Shown here piece by piece: positions 8,343-16,900 of a stretch of DNA of 29,366 nucleotides (the stretch's first letter is position 1; every line of letters begins with the position of its first letter). The position numbers and the translations under genes are program-made. The stretch is from contig CAJUAR010000031.1 in the NCBI GenBank assembly GCA_910584495.1, forward strand, positions 1 through 29,366. The letters run 5' to 3'. Origin of the DNA: an uncultured Muribaculaceae bacterium. GTDB taxonomy: Bacteria; Bacteroidota; Bacteroidia; Bacteroidales; Muribaculaceae. Below the pieces are notes generated by a model that did no database searches, had not been told where the DNA came from, and saw only the letters and a program-made list of their open reading frames with translations.

Positions 8343-9608
8343 ATGAAAGCTTTAATGTTCGGTTGGGAATTTCCTCCCCACATCCTGGGCGGCCTTGGCA
8401 CTGCAAGCTACGGCCTCACACGAGGCATGTGGGAGTGTGGCGATATGGATATTACCTTCGTCATTCCCAAACCTTTTGGCGATGAGGACCGCAGCTTTGC
8501 CCGCATCATAGGCAACTCGCAGGTGCCCGTGGCATGGCGCGACGTCGACCGCGACTATGTGGAGAGCCGCATAGGCCGTGTGATGGATCCCGACCTCTAC
8601 TACCGCCTCCGCGACCATATCTATGCCGACTTCAACTATATGCGCACCAACGACCTGGGCTGCATTGAGTTTTCCGGCAAATACCCCTCGAATCTTCTCG
8701 AAGAAATCAATAACTACTCGATAACCGCCGGCGTTATTGCACGCACAATCGACTTCGACATCATCCACAGCCACGACTGGCTCACCTATCCCGCCGGCAT
8801 ACATGCCAAGCAGGTGACAGGCAAACCGCTGGTGGTTCATGTGCATGCAACAGAGTACGACCGCTCTCGCGGCAAACCCAATCCCACTGTCTACGGCATT
8901 GAGCGCGACGGCATGACGCACGCCGACCACATCATCACTGTGAGCAACCTCACACGCCAGACAGTCATCGACCACTACGGAATAGACCCGGCAAAGGTGA
9001 CAACCGTCCACAACGCCGTGGTGCCTCTGAGCCAGGACCTTCTCGACATTGAGATGCCTCGGGCAACAAAAGAAAAAGTTGTGACTTTCCTTGGGCGTAT
9101 CACAATGCAAAAAGGCCCCGAATACTTTGTCGAGGCCGCCGCAAAGGTGCTCCGAAACTGCTCAAATGTGCGATTTGTGATGGCCGGCAGCGGCGACATG
9201 ATGGACAAGATGATCAATCTTGCCGCCGAACGCGGCATTGCCGACCGCTTCCACTTCCCCGGGTTCCAGAAAGGACGCCAGGTTTATGAAATGCTCAAGG
9301 CCAGCGATGTCTACATAATGCCTTCGGTAAGCGAACCTTTCGGTATCTCGCCCCTCGAAGCAATGCAGATGGGAGTGCCTTCAATCATCTCCAAACAGAG
9401 CGGATGCGCCGAAATTCTCGACAACGTCATCAAAACCGACTACTGGGACATAGATGCAATGGCCGACGCCATACATGCCATCATTTCCTATCCCGCTCTC
9501 TACCGTCAGCTACGCGAGGACGGTCTGGCCGAAGTGGCTCAGATCACCTGGGACAAGGCTGGCAAAAAGGTTATCGACATTTACAACAAAGTCTTAGGAC
9601 GCAACTAA
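8343..9608 (+). CDS. GT4 glycosyltransferase, glycogen-synthase-like
   Basis: This GT-B fold transferase of about 421 residues probably elongates alpha-1,4-glucan from a nucleotide sugar. The start chosen is the ATG at 8343 (MKALMFGWEFPPHILGG). The frame is open upstream to a TTG at 8304, but that stretch overlaps the previous stop codon and is not family-like. The N-terminal GGLGTASYGL glycine loop resembles the donor-binding loop of GlgA. The C-terminal half has FLGRITMQKGPEYFVEAA and the GT4 E-x7-E motif in SEPFGISPLEAMQMGVP. It sits between the debranching enzyme and a GH57 gene, so a glycogen role is likely. Donor specificity (ADP- or UDP-glucose) cannot be read from sequence alone. Confidence 0.85.
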   Translation: MKALMFGWEFPPHILGGLGTASYGLTRGMWECGDMDITFVIPKPFGDEDRSFARIIGNSQVPVAWRDVDRDYVESRIGRVMDPDLYYRLRDHIYADFNYMRTNDLGCIEFSGKYPSNLLEEINNYSITAGVIARTIDFDIIHSHDWLTYPAGIHAKQVTGKPLVVHVHATEYDRSRGKPNPTVYGIERDGMTHADHIITVSNLTRQTVIDHYGIDPAKVTTVHNAVVPLSQDLLDIEMPRATKEKVVTFLGRITMQKGPEYFVEAAAKVLRNCSNVRFVMAGSGDMMDKMINLAAERGIADRFHFPGFQKGRQVYEMLKASDVYIMPSVSEPFGISPLEAMQMGVPSIISKQSGCAEILDNVIKTDYWDIDAMADAIHAIISYPALYRQLREDGLAEVAQITWDKAGKKVIDIYNKVLGRN

Positions 9609-9617
9609 ACACCAACA

Positions 9618-11063
9618 ATGAAAGCTATTTGTTTCAACTTCGAGATACATCAGCCATTCCGGCTCAAACGCTACCGTTTCTTCGACATCGGCCGCGACCA
9701 CTATTATTTCGACGATTTTCTAAACGACGACATCCTGTCGCGCATCGTCCACAATTCATACATCCCCGCTGCCGAAACATTGCTGCGCCTCATCGAACAA
9801 TACCAAGGCAAGTTCCGCTGCTCATTCAGCGTGTCGGGCGTGGCTTTCGAACAGCTCGAACGCTATGCTCCCGAATTCCTCGACATTCTCAAGAAACTTG
9901 CCGACACCGGTTGTGTCGAGTTTGTGGCACAGCCATTTGCCTACTCCCTCGCTTCGCTTGCCGACCCCGAGGAATTTGCGCAGCAGATTTCCGAAACATG
10001 CTCCATACTGCGTTCGCGATTTGGCATAACTCCCAAAGTGGTTCGCAACACCGAACTTATCTATGACGACGACATTGCACCACAGCTCGTTGCAATGGGT
10101 TTCAAAGCCTGCCTGACAGAAGGTGCAAAGCACATCCTCGGTTGGAAATCGCCTAACTATGTTTACACCGCCGCCTCAGCTCCCAAGCTAAAACTGCTGC
10201 TTCGCAACTCCAAGCTCAGCGATGACATCTCATTCCGTTTCACAGACTACAACTGGAACGAATATCCCCTCACCGCCGACAAATACATCGACTGGATTGC
10301 ATCAACGCCCCAGGAAGAACAAATTGTCAACATCTTCCTCAACCTCGAAACCTTCGGCGACCTGCAGCCTGCCACTTCGGGCATCTTCCAGTTCCTCGAA
10401 GCTCTGCCTCGCTTCGCTGCCGAACGCGGTGTTGAATTTGTCACTCCATCCGAAGCAGTGGCCAAAATCAAACCTGTCGACGCTCTGTCGGTGATGCACC
10501 CCATATCGAGTGCCGACGAAGCACGCGACGTGTCGGCATGGCTTGGCAACCGCATGCAGAACGAAGCTTTCGAAAAGCTCTACTCTGTGGCCGAACGAGT
10601 GCGCCAATGCGACAACCGAAGCCTCAAACGCGACTACAGCTACCTGCAAACTTGCGACCACCTCTTCTATATGAGCACCAAGCGCAAAGCCGACGGTGCA
10701 CTCCACAGCCTCTTCAGCCCCTACGAAACGCCCTTCCAGGCTTTCACAAACTATATGAACGTCCTTGCCGACTTCCTGATGCGAGTCGAAGAGCAATTCC
10801 CCTCGCAGGTCGACAACGAAGAGCTCAACCCGCTGCTGCTGACCATCTCCAACCAGGGCGCCGAAATCGAAGCCCTCAACAAGGAACTGGCATCGATGCG
10901 CAAAAACATCGAGCAGTACAACATTGAGCACATTGGCCGCGACAAAAAGAAAGAAGAGCCTAAAGAAGAGAATCCCAAGGCAGAAAAGAAAACTCGAGGA
11001 CGCAAGCCAAAAGCAGAAACCGCTCCTAAAGAGCCAAAAGCAAAGAAGGCCCCCAAGGAATAA
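9618..11063 (+). CDS. GH57 glycoside hydrolase family protein with Lys/Glu-rich tail
   Basis: This 481-residue cytoplasmic protein has no signal peptide. The N-terminal (beta/alpha)7 GH57 domain starts at once (FNFEIHQPFRLKRYRFFDIG). The nucleophile region VVRNTELIY places the catalytic Glu at residue 146. The acid/base region is normally D-x-E-x-F-G but here reads N-L-E-T-F-G (residues 242-247), so the usual Asp is Asn242. This suggests altered or lost hydrolysis. Residues from about 440 on are a low-complexity Lys/Glu/Pro/Ala tail containing RGRKPK. It is the last gene of the glycogen operon, 9 nt after the transferase, with a terminator at 11107-11146. Alpha-amylase or branching-type action is the usual family role; a non-catalytic glucan-binding role is an alternative. 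Confidence 0.85.
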   Translation: MKAICFNFEIHQPFRLKRYRFFDIGRDHYYFDDFLNDDILSRIVHNSYIPAAETLLRLIEQYQGKFRCSFSVSGVAFEQLERYAPEFLDILKKLADTGCVEFVAQPFAYSLASLADPEEFAQQISETCSILRSRFGITPKVVRNTELIYDDDIAPQLVAMGFKACLTEGAKHILGWKSPNYVYTAASAPKLKLLLRNSKLSDDISFRFTDYNWNEYPLTADKYIDWIASTPQEEQIVNIFLNLETFGDLQPATSGIFQFLEALPRFAAERGVEFVTPSEAVAKIKPVDALSVMHPISSADEARDVSAWLGNRMQNEAFEKLYSVAERVRQCDNRSLKRDYSYLQTCDHLFYMSTKRKADGALHSLFSPYETPFQAFTNYMNVLADFLMRVEEQFPSQVDNEELNPLLLTISNQGAEIEALNKELASMRKNIEQYNIEHIGRDKKKEEPKEENPKAEKKTRGRKPKAETAPKEPKAKKAPKE

Positions 11064-11106
11064 ACCATTCTAAACTTCTCCTCGATTTATTTTTACCATA
11101 AGATTA

Positions 11107-11146
11107 CCGAGGCCTCCCGGCATAGGCCGTGAGGCCTCGGATTTTT
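11107..11146 (+). terminator. Terminator of the glycogen operon
   Basis: A 10-bp outer stem CCGAGGCCTC/GAGGCCTCGG (11107-11116 with 11131-11140) has an inner CGGC/GCCG pairing and ends in TTTTT (11142-11146). It finishes only about 11 nt before the next ATG. Confidence 0.88.
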
Positions 11147-11157
11147 GACTGAAACAC

Positions 11158-11790
11158 ATGTTACCCGACAAATATGTTATTACCATAGGCCGCTCGTTTG
11201 GCAGCGGCGGCCGTGCACTGGGAAAGCTCATTGCCGACCGACTGGGCATTGAGTTCTACGACAAGCTCCTTCTTGTCAAAGCTGCCGAAAAAGCCGGCTA
11301 CAACATCGACTTCTTCGAAAAAGGCGACGAAAGAGTGCCGCGTATAATCGGAGGCATAATTCCATTCAGCATGGGCTTCTACCCCATGTCGTGGCTGGGC
11401 GATGCCACTGCTTCGGGCACAGACGCTGTCTATAAAGCACAGTGCGACTTCATGCACGAAATAGCAACGGCCAAGCCTTGCGTAATAGTAGGCCGCTCGG
11501 CCGACTACGTGCTACGCGACGTGCCAAATGTTGTCAACATCTTTGTCCATGCCCCGACCCGCGAATGTGCACGCCGAATCATGGAACGAGGCGATGCCGA
11601 CACCGAGGACCGCGCCGTGGCTTTGGCCGAACGTACCAACAAGCTGCGTGCCAACTTCTATAATTTCTACACCGACAAAAAATGGGGAGCCGCGACATCC
11701 TACCACCTCACGGTGGACAGTTCGCAACTCCCCATTGAAGAGCTTGCCGACTTGATTATAGATTATATCCGTCGGCGTCTTGGAAAATAA
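11158..11790 (+). CDS. Cytidylate-kinase-like protein
   Basis: This 210-residue P-loop nucleotide-kinase relative belongs to the cytidylate kinase-like (Cytidylate_kin2) group. The glycine-rich loop GRSFGSGGRALGK at residues 11-23 replaces the classical GxxxxGKS/T. Other features are GRSADYVLRD in the middle and an LID-like Arg/Asp segment (CARRIMERGDADTEDR). The true substrate of this group is not established, and Cmk itself is usually a separate gene. It starts about 11 nt after the glycogen terminator, with no recognisable promoter of its own, so it may depend on readthrough or on a non-consensus promoter. It converges with the minus-strand DUF2807 gene 20 nt downstream. Confidence 0.8.
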   Translation: MLPDKYVITIGRSFGSGGRALGKLIADRLGIEFYDKLLLVKAAEKAGYNIDFFEKGDERVPRIIGGIIPFSMGFYPMSWLGDATASGTDAVYKAQCDFMHEIATAKPCVIVGRSADYVLRDVPNVVNIFVHAPTRECARRIMERGDADTEDRAVALAERTNKLRANFYNFYTDKKWGAATSYHLTVDSSQLPIEELADLIIDYIRRRLGK

Positions 11791-11810
11791 TCAATCTATT
11801 CCACAAAAAA

Positions 11811-12551
11811 CTATTTAATATTCTTTACTGAGCCTCCGGTTTCGGAGCTGACACTGAGACGGGATTTATCGGCTTGGATACATCCGCCTGTCTCGGCACT
11901 GGCTCGGCCGGAGCTTATAGAAGCTTTCACACTTATATTGCCGGCAGTCTCGGCACTGAGCCGGACCGTCCCTGCATTGCCGCCCTTGATTTTGATATTT
12001 GCAGCAGTTTCTGCCGAAGCATGGAGCATACCATCGTTGCGGATTTCGCCCACAACGATACTGCCGGCAGTCTCAGCCTCGAGATTGGCACCATCGCAGG
12101 ATAGCATACCTACCTCAATAGCACCTGCAGTCTCGGTTTCGAGGTTTACCTTGGCCTTGCTTGAGAGTTTGTCCACATTCACTTGGGCTGCCAATTCGGC
12201 TTTTATTTCCTGAATGTCGGAACTGCTCGCCTTCAGCACTATGTTGCGATAATTATTTCTCGATTTATTTATCTTATTATTGCCGGGAATGTCAATTTCC
12301 ACCTCGTCGCCCTTGCTGCGCACAAGCACCTTGTCGACGAGATTTTCCGGTCCTGTTAGCGTAGCTTTGCCGGCCGGCCCCTGGGTGAGTTCGACGGTGA
12401 TAAACGACACATCGATTTCCTTAAAATTACCTAAATCGTAGCTGCGGGTAACCGTCTGGTTCGATTTGCTGCCTTTGTTAGCGGCATAAGCGGCCAATCC
12501 CGCTCCAAACATCGCCGCCAGGGCACAGATACCAATAATGATTCGTTTCAT
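11811..12551 (-). CDS. DUF2807 (head GIN domain) secreted protein
   Basis: This 246-residue protein has a signal peptide (MKRIIIGICALAAMFGAG..., cleavage near AAYA-ANKG). The mature part begins with the DUF2807-typical sequence SYDLGNFKEIDVSFITVELTQG, then forms a run of short beta-helix-like repeats, six of them carrying ETAG, ETAA or ETGG turns (for example LETETAGAIEV and LSAETAGNISV). The family is sometimes annotated as a putative autotransporter adhesin, but its function is not established; it is probably periplasmic or surface located. It converges with the cytidylate-kinase-like gene. A weak -7-like TAACTTTT and an imperfect palindrome lie upstream (12581-12608). Confidence 0.85.
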   Translation of the reverse strand: MKRIIIGICALAAMFGAGLAAYAANKGSKSNQTVTRSYDLGNFKEIDVSFITVELTQGPAGKATLTGPENLVDKVLVRSKGDEVEIDIPGNNKINKSRNNYRNIVLKASSSDIQEIKAELAAQVNVDKLSSKAKVNLETETAGAIEVGMLSCDGANLEAETAGSIVVGEIRNDGMLHASAETAANIKIKGGNAGTVRLSAETAGNISVKASISSGRASAETGGCIQADKSRLSVSSETGGSVKNIK

Positions 12552-12580
12552 TGTAGATTAATATTTGAGGGTTGTACATA

Positions 12581-12601
12581 TCTGACGTTTTGAATGTCAG
12601 A
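12581..12601. promoter_or_regulatory. Imperfect palindrome upstream of the DUF2807 gene
   Basis: TCTGAC (12581-12586) and GTCAGA (12596-12601) form a 6-bp inverted repeat around a 9-nt, partly symmetric centre. On the minus strand it lies just downstream of TAACTTTT (complement of 12601-12608), a near-consensus -7 element, so it would overlap the start of transcription. A repressor site is inference. Confidence 0.35.
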
Positions 12602-12645
12602 AAAGTTACACCCCAAGAGTTAAGTAATGTTAAGCTCTTATTCCA

Positions 12646-12677
12646 TTTGCTCAATTGGGAAATAATGCGTAACTTTG
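12646..12677 (+). promoter_or_regulatory. Promoter of the ROK kinase gene
   Basis: TTTG (12646-12649), 20 nt, then TAACTTTG (12670-12677): an exact match to the Bacteroidetes sigma-ABfr consensus. The start is predicted near 12684, giving a leader of about 38 nt. Confidence 0.8.
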
Positions 12678-12721
12678 AGAAAAATTTAAAAAAATAACAT
12701 TCAGTTAGATTCTAATAACCC

Positions 12722-13684
12722 ATGAAACCCTACGTACTTGGTATTGACATAGGCGGTACTAACACGGTGTTCGGCATTGTCGATACCCGTGGCAACGTTA
12801 TTGCAAGCGGTTCGATCAAAACCGGCAAACATCCCAAATTCGAAGACTATCTCGAAGACCTCCATACCGAAGCCACACGCCTGATTGAAGCCAACGATGC
12901 TGTTGACAAGATTCAAGGCATCGGCATCGGAGCCCCTAACGCCAACTACTATAACGGCTGGATTGACAACGCCGTGAACCTGCCTTGGCCCAGCATGCCT
13001 TTGGCTCAGCTGGTGAGCGAAAAATTCGGCATTCCAGTAGCCATCACCAACGATGCAAACGCCGCCGCCCTCGGCGAAATGACATATGGAGCCGCTCGCG
13101 GTTTCAAAGACTTTATTATGATTACCCTCGGCACCGGCGTAGGTTCGGGAATTGTAATAAACGGACAAGTTGTTTATGGCCATGACGGTCTTGCCGGCGA
13201 ACTGGGACACGTCATCATCAAACGAAACAACGGCCGTCTGTGCGGTTGCGGTCGCACAGGCTGTCTGGAATGTTACTGCTCGGCAACCGGTGTTGCACGC
13301 TCGGCACGCGAATTTCTTGAAATTCGCAGCAACGAACCCTCGTTGCTCCGCAACATCCCCATTGAGCAAATCACATCCAAGGATGTCTACGATGCTGCCA
13401 TGAACGGCGACCAGATTGCAAAAGACATATTCAACTATACCGGCACCCTGCTAGGCGAAGCAATGGCCGACATGATGGTATTCTCATCGCCCGAAGCCTT
13501 CATCCTCTTCGGTGGTCTGGCAAAGAGCGGCGACCTGCTGATGCGACCATTGCGCGAAGCTATGGAAAAGAACATGCTCGCCATTTTCAAGGGCAAAGCA
13601 AAAGTCATCCTAAGCGAGCTCAAAGAAGCCGATGCGGCAGTTCTCGGAGCCTCCGCTCTTGGATGGGAAGCCAAAGAAATCTAA
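12722..13684 (+). CDS. ROK family sugar kinase, probable glucokinase
   Basis: This 320-residue cytoplasmic kinase has the phosphate-binding DIGGTNT at residues 9-15, a second ATP-binding segment TLGTGVGSGI, and the ROK signature GELGHV. Its zinc site is His163 plus the cysteines of CGCGRTGC (Cys174, 176, 181). The catalytic Asp lies in the TNDANAAALGE segment. ROK kinases with these features usually phosphorylate glucose, though N-acetylhexosamines are possible. It has its own consensus promoter and strong terminator, so it is monocistronic. The ATG at 12722 gives the family N-terminus MKPYVLGIDIGG. Confidence 0.9.
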   Translation: MKPYVLGIDIGGTNTVFGIVDTRGNVIASGSIKTGKHPKFEDYLEDLHTEATRLIEANDAVDKIQGIGIGAPNANYYNGWIDNAVNLPWPSMPLAQLVSEKFGIPVAITNDANAAALGEMTYGAARGFKDFIMITLGTGVGSGIVINGQVVYGHDGLAGELGHVIIKRNNGRLCGCGRTGCLECYCSATGVARSAREFLEIRSNEPSLLRNIPIEQITSKDVYDAAMNGDQIAKDIFNYTGTLLGEAMADMMVFSSPEAFILFGGLAKSGDLLMRPLREAMEKNMLAIFKGKAKVILSELKEADAAVLGASALGWEAKEI

Positions 13685-13703
13685 TTAAAAAAAATGAAAT
13701 ATC

Positions 13704-13742
13704 GACAGGCGTTTCGCAACATCGAAACGCCTGTCTATTTAT
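13704..13742 (+). terminator. Terminator after the ROK kinase
   Basis: A perfect 13-bp stem (13704-13716 with 13723-13735, arms GACAGGCGTTTCG/CGAAACGCCTGTC) with loop CAACAT is followed by an AT-rich tail (TATTTATT). Confidence 0.88.
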
Positions 13743-13793
13743 TGCAATTATTAACACGCAATGTTAATAAAACATAAATAGTGCTTCGAAAAG

Positions 13794-13824
13794 TTTGTCA
13801 AAGCCTTTGTTTTGGCTAACTTTG
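13794..13824 (+). promoter_or_regulatory. Promoter of the SusC/SusD operon
   Basis: TTTG (13794-13797), 19 nt, then TAACTTTG (13817-13824), a full consensus match. Transcription should begin near 13831, leaving a leader of about 155 nt before the SusC ATG. Confidence 0.85.
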
Positions 13825-13830
13825 CAAACA

Positions 13831-13985
13831 ATTATCTGAACAAGCAACACACCCTATACACCAACTATTATCCTCTCTACAACTTGAGACTTACCACACA
13901 GTGCACACAACTCTTTCCCCTTCTCTTATTTCACGATTCAATTATCTTTAAAAAACTTAAAACAACACCTAAAAATCCAACAAAA
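13831..13985 (+). promoter_or_regulatory. G-poor, C-rich 5' leader of the susC-like gene
   Basis: By hand count these 155 nt contain about 46 C and only 7 G, and no obvious stable hairpin. A single-stranded, pyrimidine-rich leader like this resembles a Rho-utilisation or RNA-binding-protein target. The frame is open through it, but it lies after the promoter's -7 element and does not encode a signal peptide, so it is read here as untranslated. The regulatory role is inference. Confidence 0.45.
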
Positions 13986-16900
13986 ATGAACAAAAGCCAA
14001 TCACTTTCTGCCACATTGCCAAAGCTCGTTTTGGCAGCCGGCATTATGATGGCCGGAGCGTATACAGAGGCTTATGCCAGCCCTACGCCGGAACCTCAGC
14101 AGGCTGAACAGTCTGTCAAGGAAATTAAAGGTACTGTCATCGATTCTGAAGGAGAACCTCTCATCGGTGCCACCGTACAGGTCAAAGGCACCAAAGTTGC
14201 CCAGGCCACTGACATTGATGGCAACTTTGTTATCAAAACTTCCGAAGCAAACCCCGTTCTTCAAATTTCTTATGTAGGGTGCAAAGCTGCCGAAGTTGCA
14301 GTCAAAGGAAAATCGACAATTAACGTAACTCTCGAACCTTCGAGTGAAAGCCTCGACGAAGTGGTGGTGACCGCTCTGGGCATCAAGCGCCAGGCCAAGG
14401 CTCTTGGTTATTCTGTTCAAGATGTCAAAGGCGACGCTCTCACCGAAGCTCGCGAAAACAACATGCTCAACTCCCTGTCTGGTCGTGTGGCCGGCCTTCA
14501 GGTTTCGACCTCCGGCTCCGGTTCGATGGGGTCTTCGCGCATCATTATCCGTGGTAACAACTCACTTTCTGGCAACAACCAGCCCCTTATTGTTGTCGAC
14601 GGCGTGCCTATTGCCAACGGAAACGGAGGCAGCAGCCTCAAGGAATGGGGCGGAACCGATAGCGGCAACGGCCTCAACGACATAAGCCCCGACGACATCG
14701 AATCTATCTCGGTGCTTAAAGGCCCGGCTGCCGCTGCCCTCTACGGTACACGTGCAGGCAACGGTGTCCTGATGATTACCACCAAGAAATCTGGCGGCAA
14801 GAAAGGCTGGGGCATCACATTCAACTCCAATGTGATGATCGAGACACCCCTCACCACTCCCAAGCTCCAGAACATCTACGGTCAAGGTTCCGACGGCGAA
14901 TATGTCGGCAACAACAACCTGTCGTGGGGTCCCAAAATGGATGGTAGGGAAATTGAGGACTGGACAGGCCAAGTGCGTCCATTCAAAGCCTACAATAACG
15001 ACATCATGGACTACCTGCAGACAGGCGTAACCACCACCAACACCCTCGAGGCTGGTTTCAGCGGCGAGCAGGGCTCCTTCCGCGGCTCGTTCTCCTATCA
15101 GCGTATCGACGGCGTTGTTCCTCAGAACTACCGCGACCGCTTCAATATGAACATCCGCGGCTCCATCAACTTTACCAAGAACATATCGCTCGACACAAAG
15201 GTAAACTACATCAAGACCAAGACCTGGAACCTACCGGCACTTGGCAACGGCGAGGCTTCGATTATGCGCGACTACCTGATTATGCCGCGAAGCGTACACT
15301 TCTCCGACATGGCTGCCGGTTTTGATGAAAATGGCAACGTTCTCCGCTGGAATGATGATAACACAGCCGTCCTCAACCCCTATGCCGCAGAAGTCAACAA
15401 GAGCTTAAGCAACCGCGACCGCCTGATTGGTTTCATCCAACTCAACTGGCAGATTATGCCTTGGCTGAGCTTGAAACTGCGTCATGGCGAGGATATGTAC
15501 TGGGATGGCAGTGAAAATTGCACTTCCTCTAAATTCCCCGTCGGCTCCTATGTTGGCCATGGCCGGTATCAAGTGTCGATGAGCAAACGCCGTGAACGCA
15601 ACACCGATGCCCTTATCACAGCCAGCCAAGACAACCTTTGGGGTTCCAAATTATCGGCAAGCGTCAGCGTGGGTGGCAACCTTATGCACGTTCACTCCGA
15701 AAAAATGGATGAAGATTCCGGAGCTCTTGAAGTTCCCGACTTCTTCCGTACCAAAAACGGCCTGCTCATCACATCGACCAACAGCGCAAGCAACCGTGCA
15801 ATCAATTCAATCTATGGACTTGCCTCGCTAAACTGGGGCAACTGGTTGTTCGTCGACATCACCGGCCGTAACGACTGGTCGTCGACACTCCCGCATGCCA
15901 ACCGCTCCTTCTTCTATCCGTCGATTGGCGGCGGCCTTGTGATCAACGACATGCTTGCCGACTTCAAAGTGGCCGTTCCCCGTTGGATTACATTTGCAAA
16001 ACTTCGCGCATCGTGGGCCGAAGTTGGTAACGACACCGACCCCTACAGTCTGGAAACAACCTATGGCATCTGGCACTTTTACGACAATCTCATCGGTTCG
16101 CAAGCAAGCGAAGTCATGCCTCTTAAAGACCTCAAGCCCGAAAAAGTTCGCTCCACCGAACTCGGTTTCGACTTCCGTGTCCTTGACAACCGCCTGGGTC
16201 TTGACTTCACATATTATAAGAAGAACGCCACCAACCAGATTCTGCGTCTGCCCACATCGAAGACCACGGGCTACAGCTCAAAGCTCATCAACGCCGGTAA
16301 TGTACAGAACGAAGGTCTCGAATTCGTTATCAACGCAACCCCTGTCCGCACAAAGGACTTCCAGTGGACAACAACTTTGAATTACACCCGCAACCGCAAC
16401 AAAATCATAGAACTTCACGAAGAGCTTCACACCTATGTAATCGGCAAGAATGCCTTTGCCAAGATTCTTGCTCCCGAAGGCGGCCGCTACGGCGACATTT
16501 CCACAAAACGCTTCATCCGCAACGAAGAAGGCAAAATTATCGTCGACAAGAATGGTCTTCCTCTGATGGGCAAACTCGGTGACGACGACGACAATCCCAC
16601 CGGCAACTACCTCCCCGACTGGCAGGCTTCGTGGAACAACGTCTTCACCTACAAAGGATTCTCGCTCAGTTTCCTGCTCGACTTCCGCAAAGGCGGCGAC
16701 ATATACATGAACTCTGTTGCCCGTTCTACTCAGGCCGGTACAAGCATCCTCACCGTAGCTGGTCGTGACGCATGGGAGACCTACAAGAATGGCGGGACAC
16801 CCGGCGGTATCCTCGTCGACGGTGTGGTTAAAAACGACGACGGCACCTACTCGCCCAACACCACCTATATCAGCCCGCAGGCCTACTGGACACAGGTAAA

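Noticed and set aside
13812..13985. A 58-codon N-terminal extension of the SusC-like protein
   Set aside because: It begins before the predicted transcript start, is read from the G-poor leader, and precedes a perfectly good ATG and signal peptide at 13986.
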